This document shows positions 53,641 through 61,781 of a stretch of DNA of 64,000 nt, in pieces (position 1 is the stretch's first letter; each line of letters begins with the position of its first letter). Both the position numbers and the translations under genes were made by a program. The notes under the pieces are model-generated. The model saw only the letters and a program-made list of their open reading frames with translations, was not told the origin of the DNA and ran no database searches. The stretch covers positions 20,033-84,032 of the forward strand of contig JAFQCI010000026.1 of the NCBI GenBank assembly GCA_017416505.1, in the 5' to 3' direction. Source of the DNA: Lachnospiraceae bacterium. GTDB lineage: Bacteria; Bacillota_A; Clostridia; Lachnospirales; Lachnospiraceae.

Positions 53641-53660
53641 ATCTAAAGTCGTAAATCATC

Positions 53661-54341
53661 TCAACTAAATATATTACTAAACACTTTAGCTAAGCCAGTG
53701 CTTGTTTTTTTCTTATAAATCTTTTCAATTTCTTTTGCACGTTTTGTATTGATTGGCACTCCATAATCCCCTGATGTAATAATATCAATATAATTATAAA
53801 CTCCCATCACCATGCCCTTTGAAATAAGTTCTTCATACATTTCGATTGCCTTTTCAGCCCATCCTCTCAACCGTGCTTCTATTTGTGCTTCTGTTAAACT
53901 ACTAAAATCAAGATTAAGTAAACCAACAATATCACCATAATAATACGCATTTGCAATTAAATATTTCGCAAAGATTTCCCCACTGTCTGCCAAAGAACAT
54001 ACCGCATCCCAAACTTCTTCTACAGAATGATACGGTTCACAAACCATACTTCCACACCTTGGTTCAAATCCCGCCATACGTCTGGCTGCAAACATACCAA
54101 TGGCACTTCCATTTTCAATGCTAAGATTAAAATATTCTTCGGTTTTTACATCATTTTCTTCAAACTTAAAAATAGGATTAACAAAGCAAGGACCTGCATA
54201 AATTCTTCCTAAAAAATAATATGCATCTGCCACACCATCATTTGCTGCCTGTTCTAATAATTCCTTCGCTTCCTTTGCTCTTTTACTTTCCATATCTACC
54301 CATAAAATATAGATAGCTTTTTCAATTCGTTCATCAAACAT
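53661..54341 (-). CDS. Sel1-like repeat protein
   Basis: A 226-residue protein with Sel1/TPR-like helical repeats: AKELLEQAANDGVADAYYFLGRIYAG near the start, EEYFNLSIENGSAIGMFAARRM in the middle and SGEIFAKYLIANAYYYGDIVG after it (in parts). These make a solenoid for protein binding. The ATG at 54341 follows GGAAGGGG with a slightly long spacer; a longer start is possible. No signal peptide. The role is unknown. Confidence 0.75.
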   Translation of the reverse strand: MFDERIEKAIYILWVDMESKRAKEAKELLEQAANDGVADAYYFLGRIYAGPCFVNPIFKFEENDVKTEEYFNLSIENGSAIGMFAARRMAGFEPRCGSMVCEPYHSVEEVWDAVCSLADSGEIFAKYLIANAYYYGDIVGLLNLDFSSLTEAQIEARLRGWAEKAIEMYEELISKGMVMGVYNYIDIITSGDYGVPINTKRAKEIEKIYKKKTSTGLAKVFSNIFS

Positions 54342-54385
54342 TCTAATAAATATCCCCTTCCTAATATTCATCTGCCAAAAAGCAC

Positions 54386-54414
54386 TTGAAATCATCTGGT
54401 GTGTATGCTATATT
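54386..54414 (+). promoter_or_regulatory. Promoter of antisense RNA
   Basis: TTGAAA and TATATT are separated by 17 bp on the plus strand, directing transcription toward the 3' end of the small toxin gene on the other strand. Confidence 0.75.
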
Positions 54415-54420
54415 ATGTAT

Positions 54421-54515
54421 AAAGAGTACCCACTCCCAAGTGGATGCTCCCAAGCTAGGATTTGTCCTTACGGACGTTGCCTATCCTGTGTGCGTGACAG
54501 GATAGGCATTTTTAT
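54421..54515 (+). ncRNA. Candidate antitoxin RNA antisense to the holin-like toxin mRNA
   Basis: From the promoter start to a strong terminator gives an RNA of about 95 nt. Internal stems include CCACT/AGTGG and GTCC-TTAC-GGAC. Its first 34 nt (54426-54459) are similar to the start of the opposing toxin leader (54671-54705, minus strand), e.g. both begin GTACCCA and have GTGGAT and CTCCC. The 3' part overlaps the toxin gene's end. The design recalls the Fst par and TxpA/RatA antisense systems. Confidence 0.75.
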
Positions 54516-54516
54516 T
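54478..54516 (+). terminator. Terminator of the antisense RNA, shared with toxin 3' end
   Basis: A perfect 12 bp stem (TGCCTATCCTGT with ACAGGATAGGCA), 7-base loop, then TTTTTATTTT on the plus strand. The stem lies directly beyond the toxin stop codon on the opposite strand, so both RNAs include it. Confidence 0.85.
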
Positions 54517-54628
54517 TTCGCTTGTTTTTTCTCTCGAAAAAGGCAAGCAACGCAACAATCAAACTACTAGAAGATATCATCAAAGATAATATCCCCATAA
54601 AAATCGATATAATTTCATAGTCTGTCAT
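54512..54628 (-). CDS. Holin-like small toxin, TxpA/Hol_Tox type
   Basis: A 38-residue peptide: a short polar start (MTDYEIIS), one hydrophobic helix (about 9-30, MGILSLMISSSSLIVALLAF) and a basic tail (FFERKNKRK). This is the pattern of putative holin-like type I toxins. AAGGGAGGTG lies before the ATG. Its mRNA would begin at a strong promoter 88 bp upstream, giving a structured leader, and converges with a candidate antisense RNA. Expression would damage the membrane if the antisense failed; this is inferred from the family. Confidence 0.82.
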   Translation of the reverse strand: MTDYEIISIFMGILSLMISSSSLIVALLAFFERKNKRK

Positions 54629-54715
54629 ACGCGCCACCTCCCTTCTTATGTATTCCGTTTTACCGTCTTACCAAGCCGGGAGGCTATCCACCCTGTCATG
54701 GGTACCCTTACGAAA

Positions 54716-54744
54716 ATATTAACATACTTTTTCATATTTTTCAA
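54716..54744 (-). promoter_or_regulatory. Promoter of the holin-like toxin
   Basis: TTGAAA, 17 bp spacer and TAATAT on the minus strand. The roughly 80 nt leader contains GGGTACCC and pyrimidine/purine complementarity (GGTGGAT and AGCCTCCCGGCTTGG) that can fold over the ribosome site. Region 54745-54853 contains no gene that I can see. Confidence 0.75.
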
Positions 54745-54853
54745 CATTCTTTTATTTTTTTACTTTTAATTCAAGCAATCACAAAAAACTTTCTCAATTA
54801 ACTATCCAATATCGTCATACTACCTTTTATAGTGGGAACAAACTTCAAACCAT

Positions 54854-55381
54854 CTACCCATCTTGTCTCGTATGAGTTCCCTTATGATTTCGCATAAAGA
54901 ACAATAATTCCATAAATGACTTATGATATGGAATAAAACTGCCATCTTCTATCATATCTAAAATCTCATTTAAAGATGCCCATTTTACCCTCTGTACTTC
55001 TTCTTCCTGCAATTTTAATGTATCAATCTCTATTTCTTTATGAACTAAATAATAATCGTCAAAACCGCCTGGAAAATTAATGGTTAATGCCGGGCGAACC
55101 TGCTCTAAAGATATCTGGTATCCTAACTCTTCTAATACTTCACGTTCTGCTGCAGTCCTGCTGGTATCACCTGAAACAGCACTTCCACCGACTGTTACAT
55201 CCCACATATTAGACCAGCCTTTCTTAAAGGGTTGTCGCTGCTGGATTAACATTTCTCCTTTTTCATTAAAAATACAAATATGAACAACCTGTCTAAAAAC
55301 CCCATCAGGCTGTGCTTCACCCCGAATCATGGTCTTATCAGTCTTAATTCGCTCTTCCTGATACAAATCCCAAAGTTCCAT
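54854..55381 (-). CDS. Nudix hydrolase, isopentenyl-diphosphate isomerase-like group
   Basis: A 175-residue Nudix enzyme. The Nudix box is GGSAVSGDTSRTAAEREVLEELGY (core EREVLEELG), and the N-terminal ELWDLYQEERIKTDKTMIRG plus VVHICIFNEKGEMLIQQRQPFKKGW (in parts) match the YfcD/IDI-like group. The substrate is uncertain. GGAGG precedes the ATG. It lies downstream of nspC, 50 bp after it, and may be read with the polyamine operon. Confidence 0.87.
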   Translation of the reverse strand: MELWDLYQEERIKTDKTMIRGEAQPDGVFRQVVHICIFNEKGEMLIQQRQPFKKGWSNMWDVTVGGSAVSGDTSRTAAEREVLEELGYQISLEQVRPALTINFPGGFDDYYLVHKEIEIDTLKLQEEEVQRVKWASLNEILDMIEDGSFIPYHKSFMELLFFMRNHKGTHTRQDG

Positions 55382-55431
55382 GAAAAAACCTCCTACACAG
55401 TTTCTTATCTCCTTGCTGATGCCCCATTATA

Positions 55432-56655
55432 TCATATCTTTCCTTTTGTTCCAAGCCTTCTTTTAAAATCCTCATACTGAAAATGAACCAACTCCTCTAT
55501 GCTTCCATTTTCCTTTAAAAGATAAATAGAGGGCAGAGGCATACCATTAAAAGTGTTATTTTTACACATGGTGTAAATTGCCATATCTCCAAAAATCAAA
55601 CGTTCTCCAGTATATAAGGAGTCTTTAAAACAATAATCACCTACGACATCCCCTGCAAGGCAGGTAGGACCTCCAATCCGGTATAATTGTCCATTCCCTT
55701 TTTCCTTCGTACCATAGAGTGGGGGTAAATAAGGCATTTCGATTACATCCGGCATATGACAGGCAGCAGAGGCATCTATGATAAGATTCTTAACATCACC
55801 ATTTTCCACAATATCCAGCACCTGCGTTACCAGATAGCCGGCATTTAACGCACAGGCTTCTCCCGGCTCAAGATATACCTCCACCTGATACCGCTCTTGT
55901 ATCTTTTTAATACATTGTTCCAGTCTTTCGATTCCATAACCTGGTTTTGTAATATGATGTCCTCCGCCAAAATTTATCCATTTCATTTGTTTTAGATAAG
56001 TCCCAAACTTCTCTTCCACCGCTGTCAATGTTTCCTCTAAGGCATCGGAATCCTGCTCGCACAAGGTATGAAAATGTATTCCATCCAAAAGTGAGATTAA
56101 TTCCGGAGTCATATATTTTTCCCATTGTTCCTTGGTTATTCCAAGACGGCTTCCTTTGGCACAAGGGTCATAAATCTCATGTTCCCCCCCGGTGGAATGT
56201 TCCGGATTAATCCGGATTCCCACACTTTTTCCAGCCTGCTTTGCCTGCCCTCCAAATTTCTTTAACTGGGCTGGAGAATTAAATACAATATGGTCTGCAT
56301 AATTTAACAATTCCAAAAACTCATCTTCTCTATACGCACCGCAAAAAACATGGACTTCTCCCTCCGGCATTTCCTCCGCACCAAGTCTTGCTTCATATAG
56401 CCCACTGGCTTCCGTTCCTGCAAGATACTTGCCTAAAATACCATAAACATCATAATTAGAAAATGCTTTTTGTGCCAATAAAATCTTGCATCCTGTTCTT
56501 TCCTGAATTTCCCTTAGGATCTTTCCATTTTTATGTAACATAACTTCATCAATGACATAAGCTGGTGTGTTTATGTCTTGAAACAGTTTTTTTACATCAT
56601 ATTCACAAAGCCCTCGAAACGGTGGGCTACTCTTAGTCACTTCACTTTGATTCAT
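55432..56655 (-). CDS. nspC: Carboxynorspermidine/carboxyspermidine decarboxylase
   Basis: A 407-residue PLP enzyme of the alanine-racemase-fold group. The PLP lysine is in KILLAQKAFSNYDV (K63), the glycine-rich phosphate loop is INFGGGHHITKPGY, EPGEACALNAGYLVT and the catalytic Cys loop (ASAACHMPDVIEMPY) follow, and YCFKDSLYTGERLIFGDMAIY closes the domain. It decarboxylates carboxyspermidine to spermidine. It directly follows the CASDH gene (37 bp). Confidence 0.93.
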   Translation of the reverse strand: MNQSEVTKSSPPFRGLCEYDVKKLFQDINTPAYVIDEVMLHKNGKILREIQERTGCKILLAQKAFSNYDVYGILGKYLAGTEASGLYEARLGAEEMPEGEVHVFCGAYREDEFLELLNYADHIVFNSPAQLKKFGGQAKQAGKSVGIRINPEHSTGGEHEIYDPCAKGSRLGITKEQWEKYMTPELISLLDGIHFHTLCEQDSDALEETLTAVEEKFGTYLKQMKWINFGGGHHITKPGYGIERLEQCIKKIQERYQVEVYLEPGEACALNAGYLVTQVLDIVENGDVKNLIIDASAACHMPDVIEMPYLPPLYGTKEKGNGQLYRIGGPTCLAGDVVGDYCFKDSLYTGERLIFGDMAIYTMCKNNTFNGMPLPSIYLLKENGSIEELVHFQYEDFKRRLGTKGKI

Positions 56656-56692
56656 TTATCTTTCCTGCCTTTTATCTCATTCCCAACTTCCT

Positions 56693-57952
56693 CTAATCCA
56701 CCAAAACCGGAGCATGGCTTTCTCTATGTGGAAGTCCATACTTTGTAAGTGCCTCAAGATATGGGTCTGGATCAAATTCTTCTACTGTAAATACTCCCTT
56801 TTTCTCCCACTTTTTCGTAAGCAGCATCAATGCCCCGCACATTGCAGGAACACCGGTAGTATAAGAAATAGCCTGAGAACCTACTTCTTTGTAGCATTCT
56901 TCATGGTCACAGACATTATAAATATAATAAGTCTTATCCTGCCCATCCTTCTTTCCTGTAAAAATACAACCAATGTTTGTCTTTCCCTTGGTGCGTGGCC
57001 CCAATGTAGCCGGGTCTGGAAGCAATTCCTTCAAAAACTGAATCGGAACAATTTCCTTTCCTTCATAAAGCACCGGTTCCGTAGAAAGCATTCCTACATT
57101 CTCTAAACATTTCATATGGGTAAGATAGCTTTGTCCAAAGGTCATAAAGAAACGAATTCTCTTAACATCTGGAATGTTCTTTGCTAAGGATTCAATTTCC
57201 TCATGGTGCAAAAGATACATATCCTTTTTCCCTACTTCTTGAAAATCATATTCCCTATGAATACTCATTGCCGGAATTTCAACCCATTTTCCATTTTCCC
57301 AATAACTACCCGGTGCAGAAACTTCTCTTAAATTAATTTCCGGATTAAAGTTTGTGGCAAAAGGATAACCATGGTCCCCACCATTACAATCCAAAATATC
57401 AATGGTATCAATGGTATCAAAATGATGCTTTAAGGCATAGGCACAATAAGCCTGTGTTACTCCCGGATCAAATCCGGAACCAAGAAGTGCAGTAAGTCCT
57501 GCTTTTTCAAATTTTTCTTTATATGCCCATTGCCAGCTATAATCAAAATACGCCGAAAATCCTTCTTCTTTACAACGTTTTTCATACTTTTCTCTCCATT
57601 CCGGCTCATTAATATCCTCCGGTTCATAATTGGCAGTATCCATATAATTCACTCCACAAATCAGGCAGGCATCCATAATCGTCAAATCCTGATAAGGAAG
57701 TGCAATATTCATTACAAGTTCCGGTTGATATCCCTGAATTAATTCTACTAACTGATTTACATCATCTGCATCTACCTGTGCTGTAGTAATCTTTGTACTG
57801 GTCTTTCCTTCTAACTTCTTCGCCAATTCATCACACTTTGATTTTGTCCGGCTTGCAATACAGATTTCAGTAAACACCTCACTAACCTGACAACATTTTT
57901 GAATGGCAACGGAAGCCACTCCTCCACATCCAATAATTAAAACTCTACTCAT
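56693..57952 (-). CDS. Carboxynorspermidine synthase (saccharopine dehydrogenase family)
   Basis: A 419-residue NAD(P)H enzyme of the saccharopine dehydrogenase family, joining a diamine to L-aspartate semialdehyde and reducing the imine. The Rossmann loop is VLIIGCGGVASVAIQ (GCGGVA at 8-13), and LGSGFDPGVTQAYCAYA, DCNGGDHGYPFATNFNPE and the C-terminal GVPAMCGALMLLTKKW are family landmarks. Neighbouring nspC makes the carboxy(nor)spermidine route clear. It begins 46 bp after speB. Confidence 0.9.
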   Translation of the reverse strand: MSRVLIIGCGGVASVAIQKCCQVSEVFTEICIASRTKSKCDELAKKLEGKTSTKITTAQVDADDVNQLVELIQGYQPELVMNIALPYQDLTIMDACLICGVNYMDTANYEPEDINEPEWREKYEKRCKEEGFSAYFDYSWQWAYKEKFEKAGLTALLGSGFDPGVTQAYCAYALKHHFDTIDTIDILDCNGGDHGYPFATNFNPEINLREVSAPGSYWENGKWVEIPAMSIHREYDFQEVGKKDMYLLHHEEIESLAKNIPDVKRIRFFMTFGQSYLTHMKCLENVGMLSTEPVLYEGKEIVPIQFLKELLPDPATLGPRTKGKTNIGCIFTGKKDGQDKTYYIYNVCDHEECYKEVGSQAISYTTGVPAMCGALMLLTKKWEKKGVFTVEEFDPDPYLEALTKYGLPHRESHAPVLVD

Positions 57953-57998
57953 TTTGAATCTCCTCTCTTTTTCACAATTATCTATAGCAAATACCCAT

Positions 57999-58871
57999 TT
58001 ACTTTTCTAAAAGACTTAATAATAACTCTCTTAACACTTTTCCTGCTACTGCAGTGGAAACTCCCGTTGTATCTAGCATTGGCGCAAGCTCATTGATATC
58101 TGCTGCCACCACATTCACCTGACTTACCAGTAACATAGCATCAAGTAGTTCCTTGAAGCTGACTCCTCCTGCCTCTGGAGTTCCTGTCCCTGGAAATACA
58201 GAAGGGTCCATACAATCTAAATCAATGGTAAAATACACCGGAACCTTCTTTTCCTTTAACTCTGCCACCAATTCCGAAAGCCCGGAAAAATTAAATTTGT
58301 GCATATCCGTATGTTGCTCGGCAAACCGAAATTCCTCTCTATCCCCGCTTCGAATGCAAAACTGATGAATCCTTCCATCTCCCAAAAGTTCATGGCAACG
58401 CCGCATCACACAGGCATGACTTAATTTTGCACCTAAATAATCTTCTCTTAAATCTGCGTGTGCATCAAAATGAATGATGTGTAAATCACTCCATTTCTTT
58501 ACCGCCGCCCTTACTGCTCCCAGTGTTACCAGATGCTCTCCGCCAATTAAAACCGGAAGTTTTTCATGATGTATAATAAATGAGGCTCTTTCTTCAATGT
58601 CCTTTAACGCCTGCTCAGAACTTCCAAAACAAAGTTCCAAATCCCCACTGTCAAAAACCTTATAGTCTGTTAAATCCTTATCCTGATAAGGACTATAAGT
58701 TTCCAAACCGAAACTTTCGTGTCTTATGGCAGCAGAGCCAAATCTTGCTCCCGGACGAAAACTTGTAGTAGAATCAAAGGGAGCTCCAAAAAGTACTATC
58801 TTCGCCTCTTCATAAGAGGCATCACAAGCAATAAAGGTTTCTACATTTTGTAATAACATGGTTTCGCTCAT
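57999..58871 (-). CDS. speB: Agmatinase
   Basis: A 290-residue ureohydrolase splitting agmatine to putrescine and urea. Binuclear metal motifs are seen: GGEHLVTLG (His), FDAHADLREDY (D-H-D), and FTIDLDCMDPSVFPGTGTPEAGG (in parts; D-D-D). The family length fits. Its ATG abuts the speE stop (TAAATG). Given the arginine decarboxylase two genes upstream the substrate is probably agmatine, though aminopropylagmatine ureohydrolase is a known alternative. Confidence 0.92.
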   Translation of the reverse strand: MSETMLLQNVETFIACDASYEEAKIVLFGAPFDSTTSFRPGARFGSAAIRHESFGLETYSPYQDKDLTDYKVFDSGDLELCFGSSEQALKDIEERASFIIHHEKLPVLIGGEHLVTLGAVRAAVKKWSDLHIIHFDAHADLREDYLGAKLSHACVMRRCHELLGDGRIHQFCIRSGDREEFRFAEQHTDMHKFNFSGLSELVAELKEKKVPVYFTIDLDCMDPSVFPGTGTPEAGGVSFKELLDAMLLVSQVNVVAADINELAPMLDTTGVSTAVAGKVLRELLLSLLEK

Positions 58872-59723
58872 TTACTCCACCTCCTTTAGCATCTCTTCCA
58901 AAAATGCCGGAAGATAAAAAGCACCTTTATGTAATTTCGTAGTATAATATCTGGTTCGTAAATTCAGGCTGTTCCATCTTTCGCTGTCCTGGTCATCAAT
59001 AGGATGATATTTCTTACTGGCAAAGCCAAAAAGCCAGTAACCTGCGGCATAGGTAGGGATATGCGCCTGATACACACGACTGATTGGAAAGGTACTTGCA
59101 ATTCTTCCATGACTTCTTTTCATGGCATTGGCATCTTCTTTGTAAAAAGGACTTCCCTGCTGATTTACTAAAATCCCATCCTCTTTCAGTGCCTTATAGC
59201 AATTTCCATAAAACTCTTTTGTAAATAAACCTTCCGCCGGGCCAAAAGGGTCATTGGAATCCACGATGATTAAATCATATACCTCTTCACATTTTCGGAT
59301 AAATTTTAACCCATTTTCAAAATAGATGTTTACCCTTCTATCGTCCAGACGACTGGCATTTTCCGGCAAATATCTTCGACAGGCCTTAATTACTTCCTCA
59401 TCCATTTCCACCAAATCAATCCGTTTGATACTCTCATATCGGGTAAGCTCATGTACAACGCCTCCATCCCCGGCTCCGATTACCAACACTTTTTTTACAT
59501 TCGGATGCACCGCCATTGGCACATGAACTATCATTTCATCATAAATAAATTCATCTCTTTCTGTCAGCATGATATTTCCATCCAAGGATAACACCCTGCC
59601 AAATTCCTCAGAATCAAACACATCAATTCTTTGATAATCACTTTGTACCGAATATAACTGCTTATTCACTCTAAGACTCAGTTTCACATCCGGTGTGTGA
59701 TGTTCACTAAACCATAATTCCAT
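58872..59723 (-). CDS. speE: Spermidine synthase-like aminopropyltransferase
   Basis: A 283-residue enzyme. The N-terminal strand domain (ELWFSEHHTPDVKLSLRVN) is followed by the SAM-type pocket VLVIGAGDGGVVHELTRY and the conserved LIIVDSNDPFGPAEGLFTKEFY (in parts), with the catalytic Asp in VDSND. It transfers an aminopropyl group from decarboxylated SAM to putrescine (or agmatine). No speD lies in the window to supply the donor. The ATG at 59723 follows GTGAGG; a longer start is not supported. Confidence 0.92.
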   Translation of the reverse strand: MELWFSEHHTPDVKLSLRVNKQLYSVQSDYQRIDVFDSEEFGRVLSLDGNIMLTERDEFIYDEMIVHVPMAVHPNVKKVLVIGAGDGGVVHELTRYESIKRIDLVEMDEEVIKACRRYLPENASRLDDRRVNIYFENGLKFIRKCEEVYDLIIVDSNDPFGPAEGLFTKEFYGNCYKALKEDGILVNQQGSPFYKEDANAMKRSHGRIASTFPISRVYQAHIPTYAAGYWLFGFASKKYHPIDDQDSERWNSLNLRTRYYTTKLHKGAFYLPAFLEEMLKEVE

Positions 59724-59827
59724 TTCTATTTCCTCACTTTGTAAACCTACTTGCGAAACCACCCAATTCATTGAAAAAATGGGCAATTTGCATGATTCTA
59801 TCCTTTGTTTCTTTCCACTTTCTTTTG

Positions 59828-61291
59828 CTAAACATCCAATACATTTAAATTCTCGATTTTGGAGTCCTGTGGTCCTGTCATCTGACAGCCCTTTTCATGA
59901 GCATAGGTGATATATTTTAAAATATCTGCTGTTATCTTCTCTCCTGGAGCTAAAATCGGAATTCCCGGTGGATAACACATCACAAATTCACTACAAATAT
60001 ATCCTTCCGTTTCCATAATCGGAAGACTCTTTTTTGGAGCATAAAATGCCTCCTGAGGACTGGCTACCACGATAGGTTCAATGTATTCCTGCGTCATAAG
60101 ACCGGAAGGGTCTCCTTTAAATCTTCTGCGGATTTCTGCCAAAGCACTTACCAGACGTTCTACTTCCTGCACTCTGTCTCCAATGGAAAGATATGCTAAC
60201 ACATTTCCTAAATCACCAAATTCAATCTGTATGTCATATTCATCTCTTAAAATATCGTAAACCTGAATACCTGCAAGCCCCACATCCAGGGTATGTACAC
60301 TAAGTTTCGTAGGGTCAAAATCAAATACTGCATCCCCATCTATCAATTCTCTTCCAAAGGCATCATAATCACCAATGGCATTAATTTCTTCTCTTGCATA
60401 TTCCGCTAAATCCCGTACCTGTTTAAAGACCTTCTTTCCCCGAAGTGCCAAATTACGTCTTGAGATATCAAGGCTGGACATCAAAAGATAACTTCCGGAA
60501 GTGGTCTGGGTCAGATTAATAATCTGTCTTACATAACCCGGATTCACATTTTTTCCTGTAAGTAAAAGGCTGGATTGTGTCAGACTTCCTCCACTTTTAT
60601 GCATGGAAACTGCTGCCATATCTGCTCCCGCTGCCATGGCTGATATCGGAAGATTTTCCCCGAAATAAAAATGGGTGCCATGAGCCTCATCCGCAAGACA
60701 AAGCATTCCTGCATCATGTGCCATCTTTACAATGGCTTTCAAATCCGAACAAATACCATAATAAGTAGGATTGTTTACCAATACTGCCACTGCATTTGGG
60801 TGTTCTTTAATGGCATTTGCTACCTGTTCCCGTTTCATACCAAGAGCAATTCCCAGACGTTTATCTACTTCCGGATTTACATACACTGGAATTGCCCCAT
60901 TTAAAACCAAAGCATTGATAACACTTCGATGCACATTTCTTGGAAGAATGATTTCATCCCCACGTTTACAGGCAGTAAGAACCATACTTTGCACCGCACT
61001 GGTGGTTCCTCCCACCATAAGAAAGGCATTTTCTGCTCCAAAGGCTTCTGCCGCAAGAATCTCAGCCTCTCTTATCACAGAAACCGGATGACACAGATTA
61101 TCCAAAGGTTTCATACTGTTTACATCGACTCCGATACATTGCTGGCCTAAAAATTCAGTAAGTTCAGGATTTCCCCTTCCTCGCTTATGCCCCGGTACAT
61201 CAAAGGGTACTACCCTCATTTGTCTAAATTCTTCAAGTGCTTCATAAATAGGTGCCCTTGACTGGTCTAACTGTTTCATCCTTTCTTCCAA
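59828..61291 (-). CDS. speA: Arginine decarboxylase (Orn/Lys/Arg decarboxylase family)
   Basis: A 487-residue PLP enzyme converting arginine to agmatine. Key motifs: VVPFDVPGHKRGRGNPEL at about 31-48, FLMVGGTTSAVQ, LADEAHGTHFYFGE, the PLP lysine in SMHKSGGSLTQSS (about K230) and ETEGYICSEFVMCYPPGIPI (in parts) near the C-terminus. The length is close to Bacillus SpeA. The start is taken as a TTG at 61291 behind AGGAGG; an ATG 12 bp later is possible. It heads the polyamine operon, after a terminator-like leader. Confidence 0.93.
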   Translation of the reverse strand: MEERMKQLDQSRAPIYEALEEFRQMRVVPFDVPGHKRGRGNPELTEFLGQQCIGVDVNSMKPLDNLCHPVSVIREAEILAAEAFGAENAFLMVGGTTSAVQSMVLTACKRGDEIILPRNVHRSVINALVLNGAIPVYVNPEVDKRLGIALGMKREQVANAIKEHPNAVAVLVNNPTYYGICSDLKAIVKMAHDAGMLCLADEAHGTHFYFGENLPISAMAAGADMAAVSMHKSGGSLTQSSLLLTGKNVNPGYVRQIINLTQTTSGSYLLMSSLDISRRNLALRGKKVFKQVRDLAEYAREEINAIGDYDAFGRELIDGDAVFDFDPTKLSVHTLDVGLAGIQVYDILRDEYDIQIEFGDLGNVLAYLSIGDRVQEVERLVSALAEIRRRFKGDPSGLMTQEYIEPIVVASPQEAFYAPKKSLPIMETEGYICSEFVMCYPPGIPILAPGEKITADILKYITYAHEKGCQMTGPQDSKIENLNVLDV

Positions 61292-61327
61292 CTCTCGAAT
61301 CCTCCTATCTACTCAAAATCTATAAAG

Positions 61328-61362
61328 TAAAAAAAGCAGCGTATCTTTTTCATACGCTGCTT
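61328..61362 (-). terminator. Intrinsic terminator upstream of speA (possible attenuator)
   Basis: A perfect 11 bp stem (AAGCAGCGTAT with ATACGCTGCTT), 7-base loop, then TTTTTTT on the minus strand. It lies only about 22 bp before the AGGAGG of speA, so upstream transcription must pass it to express the operon. Confidence 0.9.
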
Positions 61363-61398
61363 GAAACGTCAAACATTACCATAATTTTGTATCAGAAC

Positions 61399-61429
61399 AT
61401 TCTATCACTGTAATACAGTAAAGTGTCAA
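61399..61429 (-). promoter_or_regulatory. Possible second promoter of the speA leader
   Basis: TTGACA and TAGAAT are 19 bp apart on the minus strand, a longer spacer than usual. If real, it would start a leader of about 100 nt containing the terminator before speA. Confidence 0.4.
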
Positions 61430-61489
61430 AACAAAAATATCTACTTTACCAAAGAAATCTTTCGGATACATCTACTATCATAATTCAGA

Positions 61490-61724
61490 GTCTATATAGC
61501 AATCATTACTTTTACTACTCTTATTGACTGTTTCACAAGTCAGCGCCATGCGCTATTCGGTTTATAAGAAACCAACTTATAAAATTTGAGCTTTTAACTC
61601 AATCAATAAGGCAACGAAGTTGCCAATCGGCAGTGGACCCGGCTGTCCGTATGGCCTTGACTCTTTCGAGTGGTCCCTAATAATTGTTATAAGAAAAACT
61701 CTAAATCATCTTTTTCTTAAACTT
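61490..61724 (-). ncRNA. Structured RNA upstream of the polyamine operon, possibly of raiA-motif type
   Basis: From the promoter, an RNA of about 230 nt folds into a multibranch structure: a 5' AAGAAAAA/UUUUUCUU hairpin; GGACC paired with GGUCC enclosing ACUC-GAAA-GAGU and GGC...GCC; a GGCAAC-UUC-GUUGCC hairpin; UUGAG/CUCAA, UUAUAAG/CUUAUAA and AGCGC-AUG-GCGCU hairpins and GACU/AGUC, enclosed by CUUAUUGA with UCAAUAAG (about 61601-61608 and 61521-61528). No protein frame fits. Segments such as GGGUCCACUGCC and CCAUACGGACAGCC look highly conserved and remind me of raiA-motif RNA; I cannot confirm this. Confidence 0.75.
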
Positions 61725-61729
61725 GTGTT

Positions 61730-61758
61730 AGAATAACACAGTATTAAAGTCTTGTCAA
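61730..61758 (-). promoter_or_regulatory. Promoter of the structured RNA
   Basis: TTGACA and TATTCT separated by 17 bp on the minus strand. Expected start is about 61723. It lies between the ECF S-component stop and the RNA. Confidence 0.8.
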
Positions 61759-61781
61759 TAAATATCTTTTGACAAAAATTT

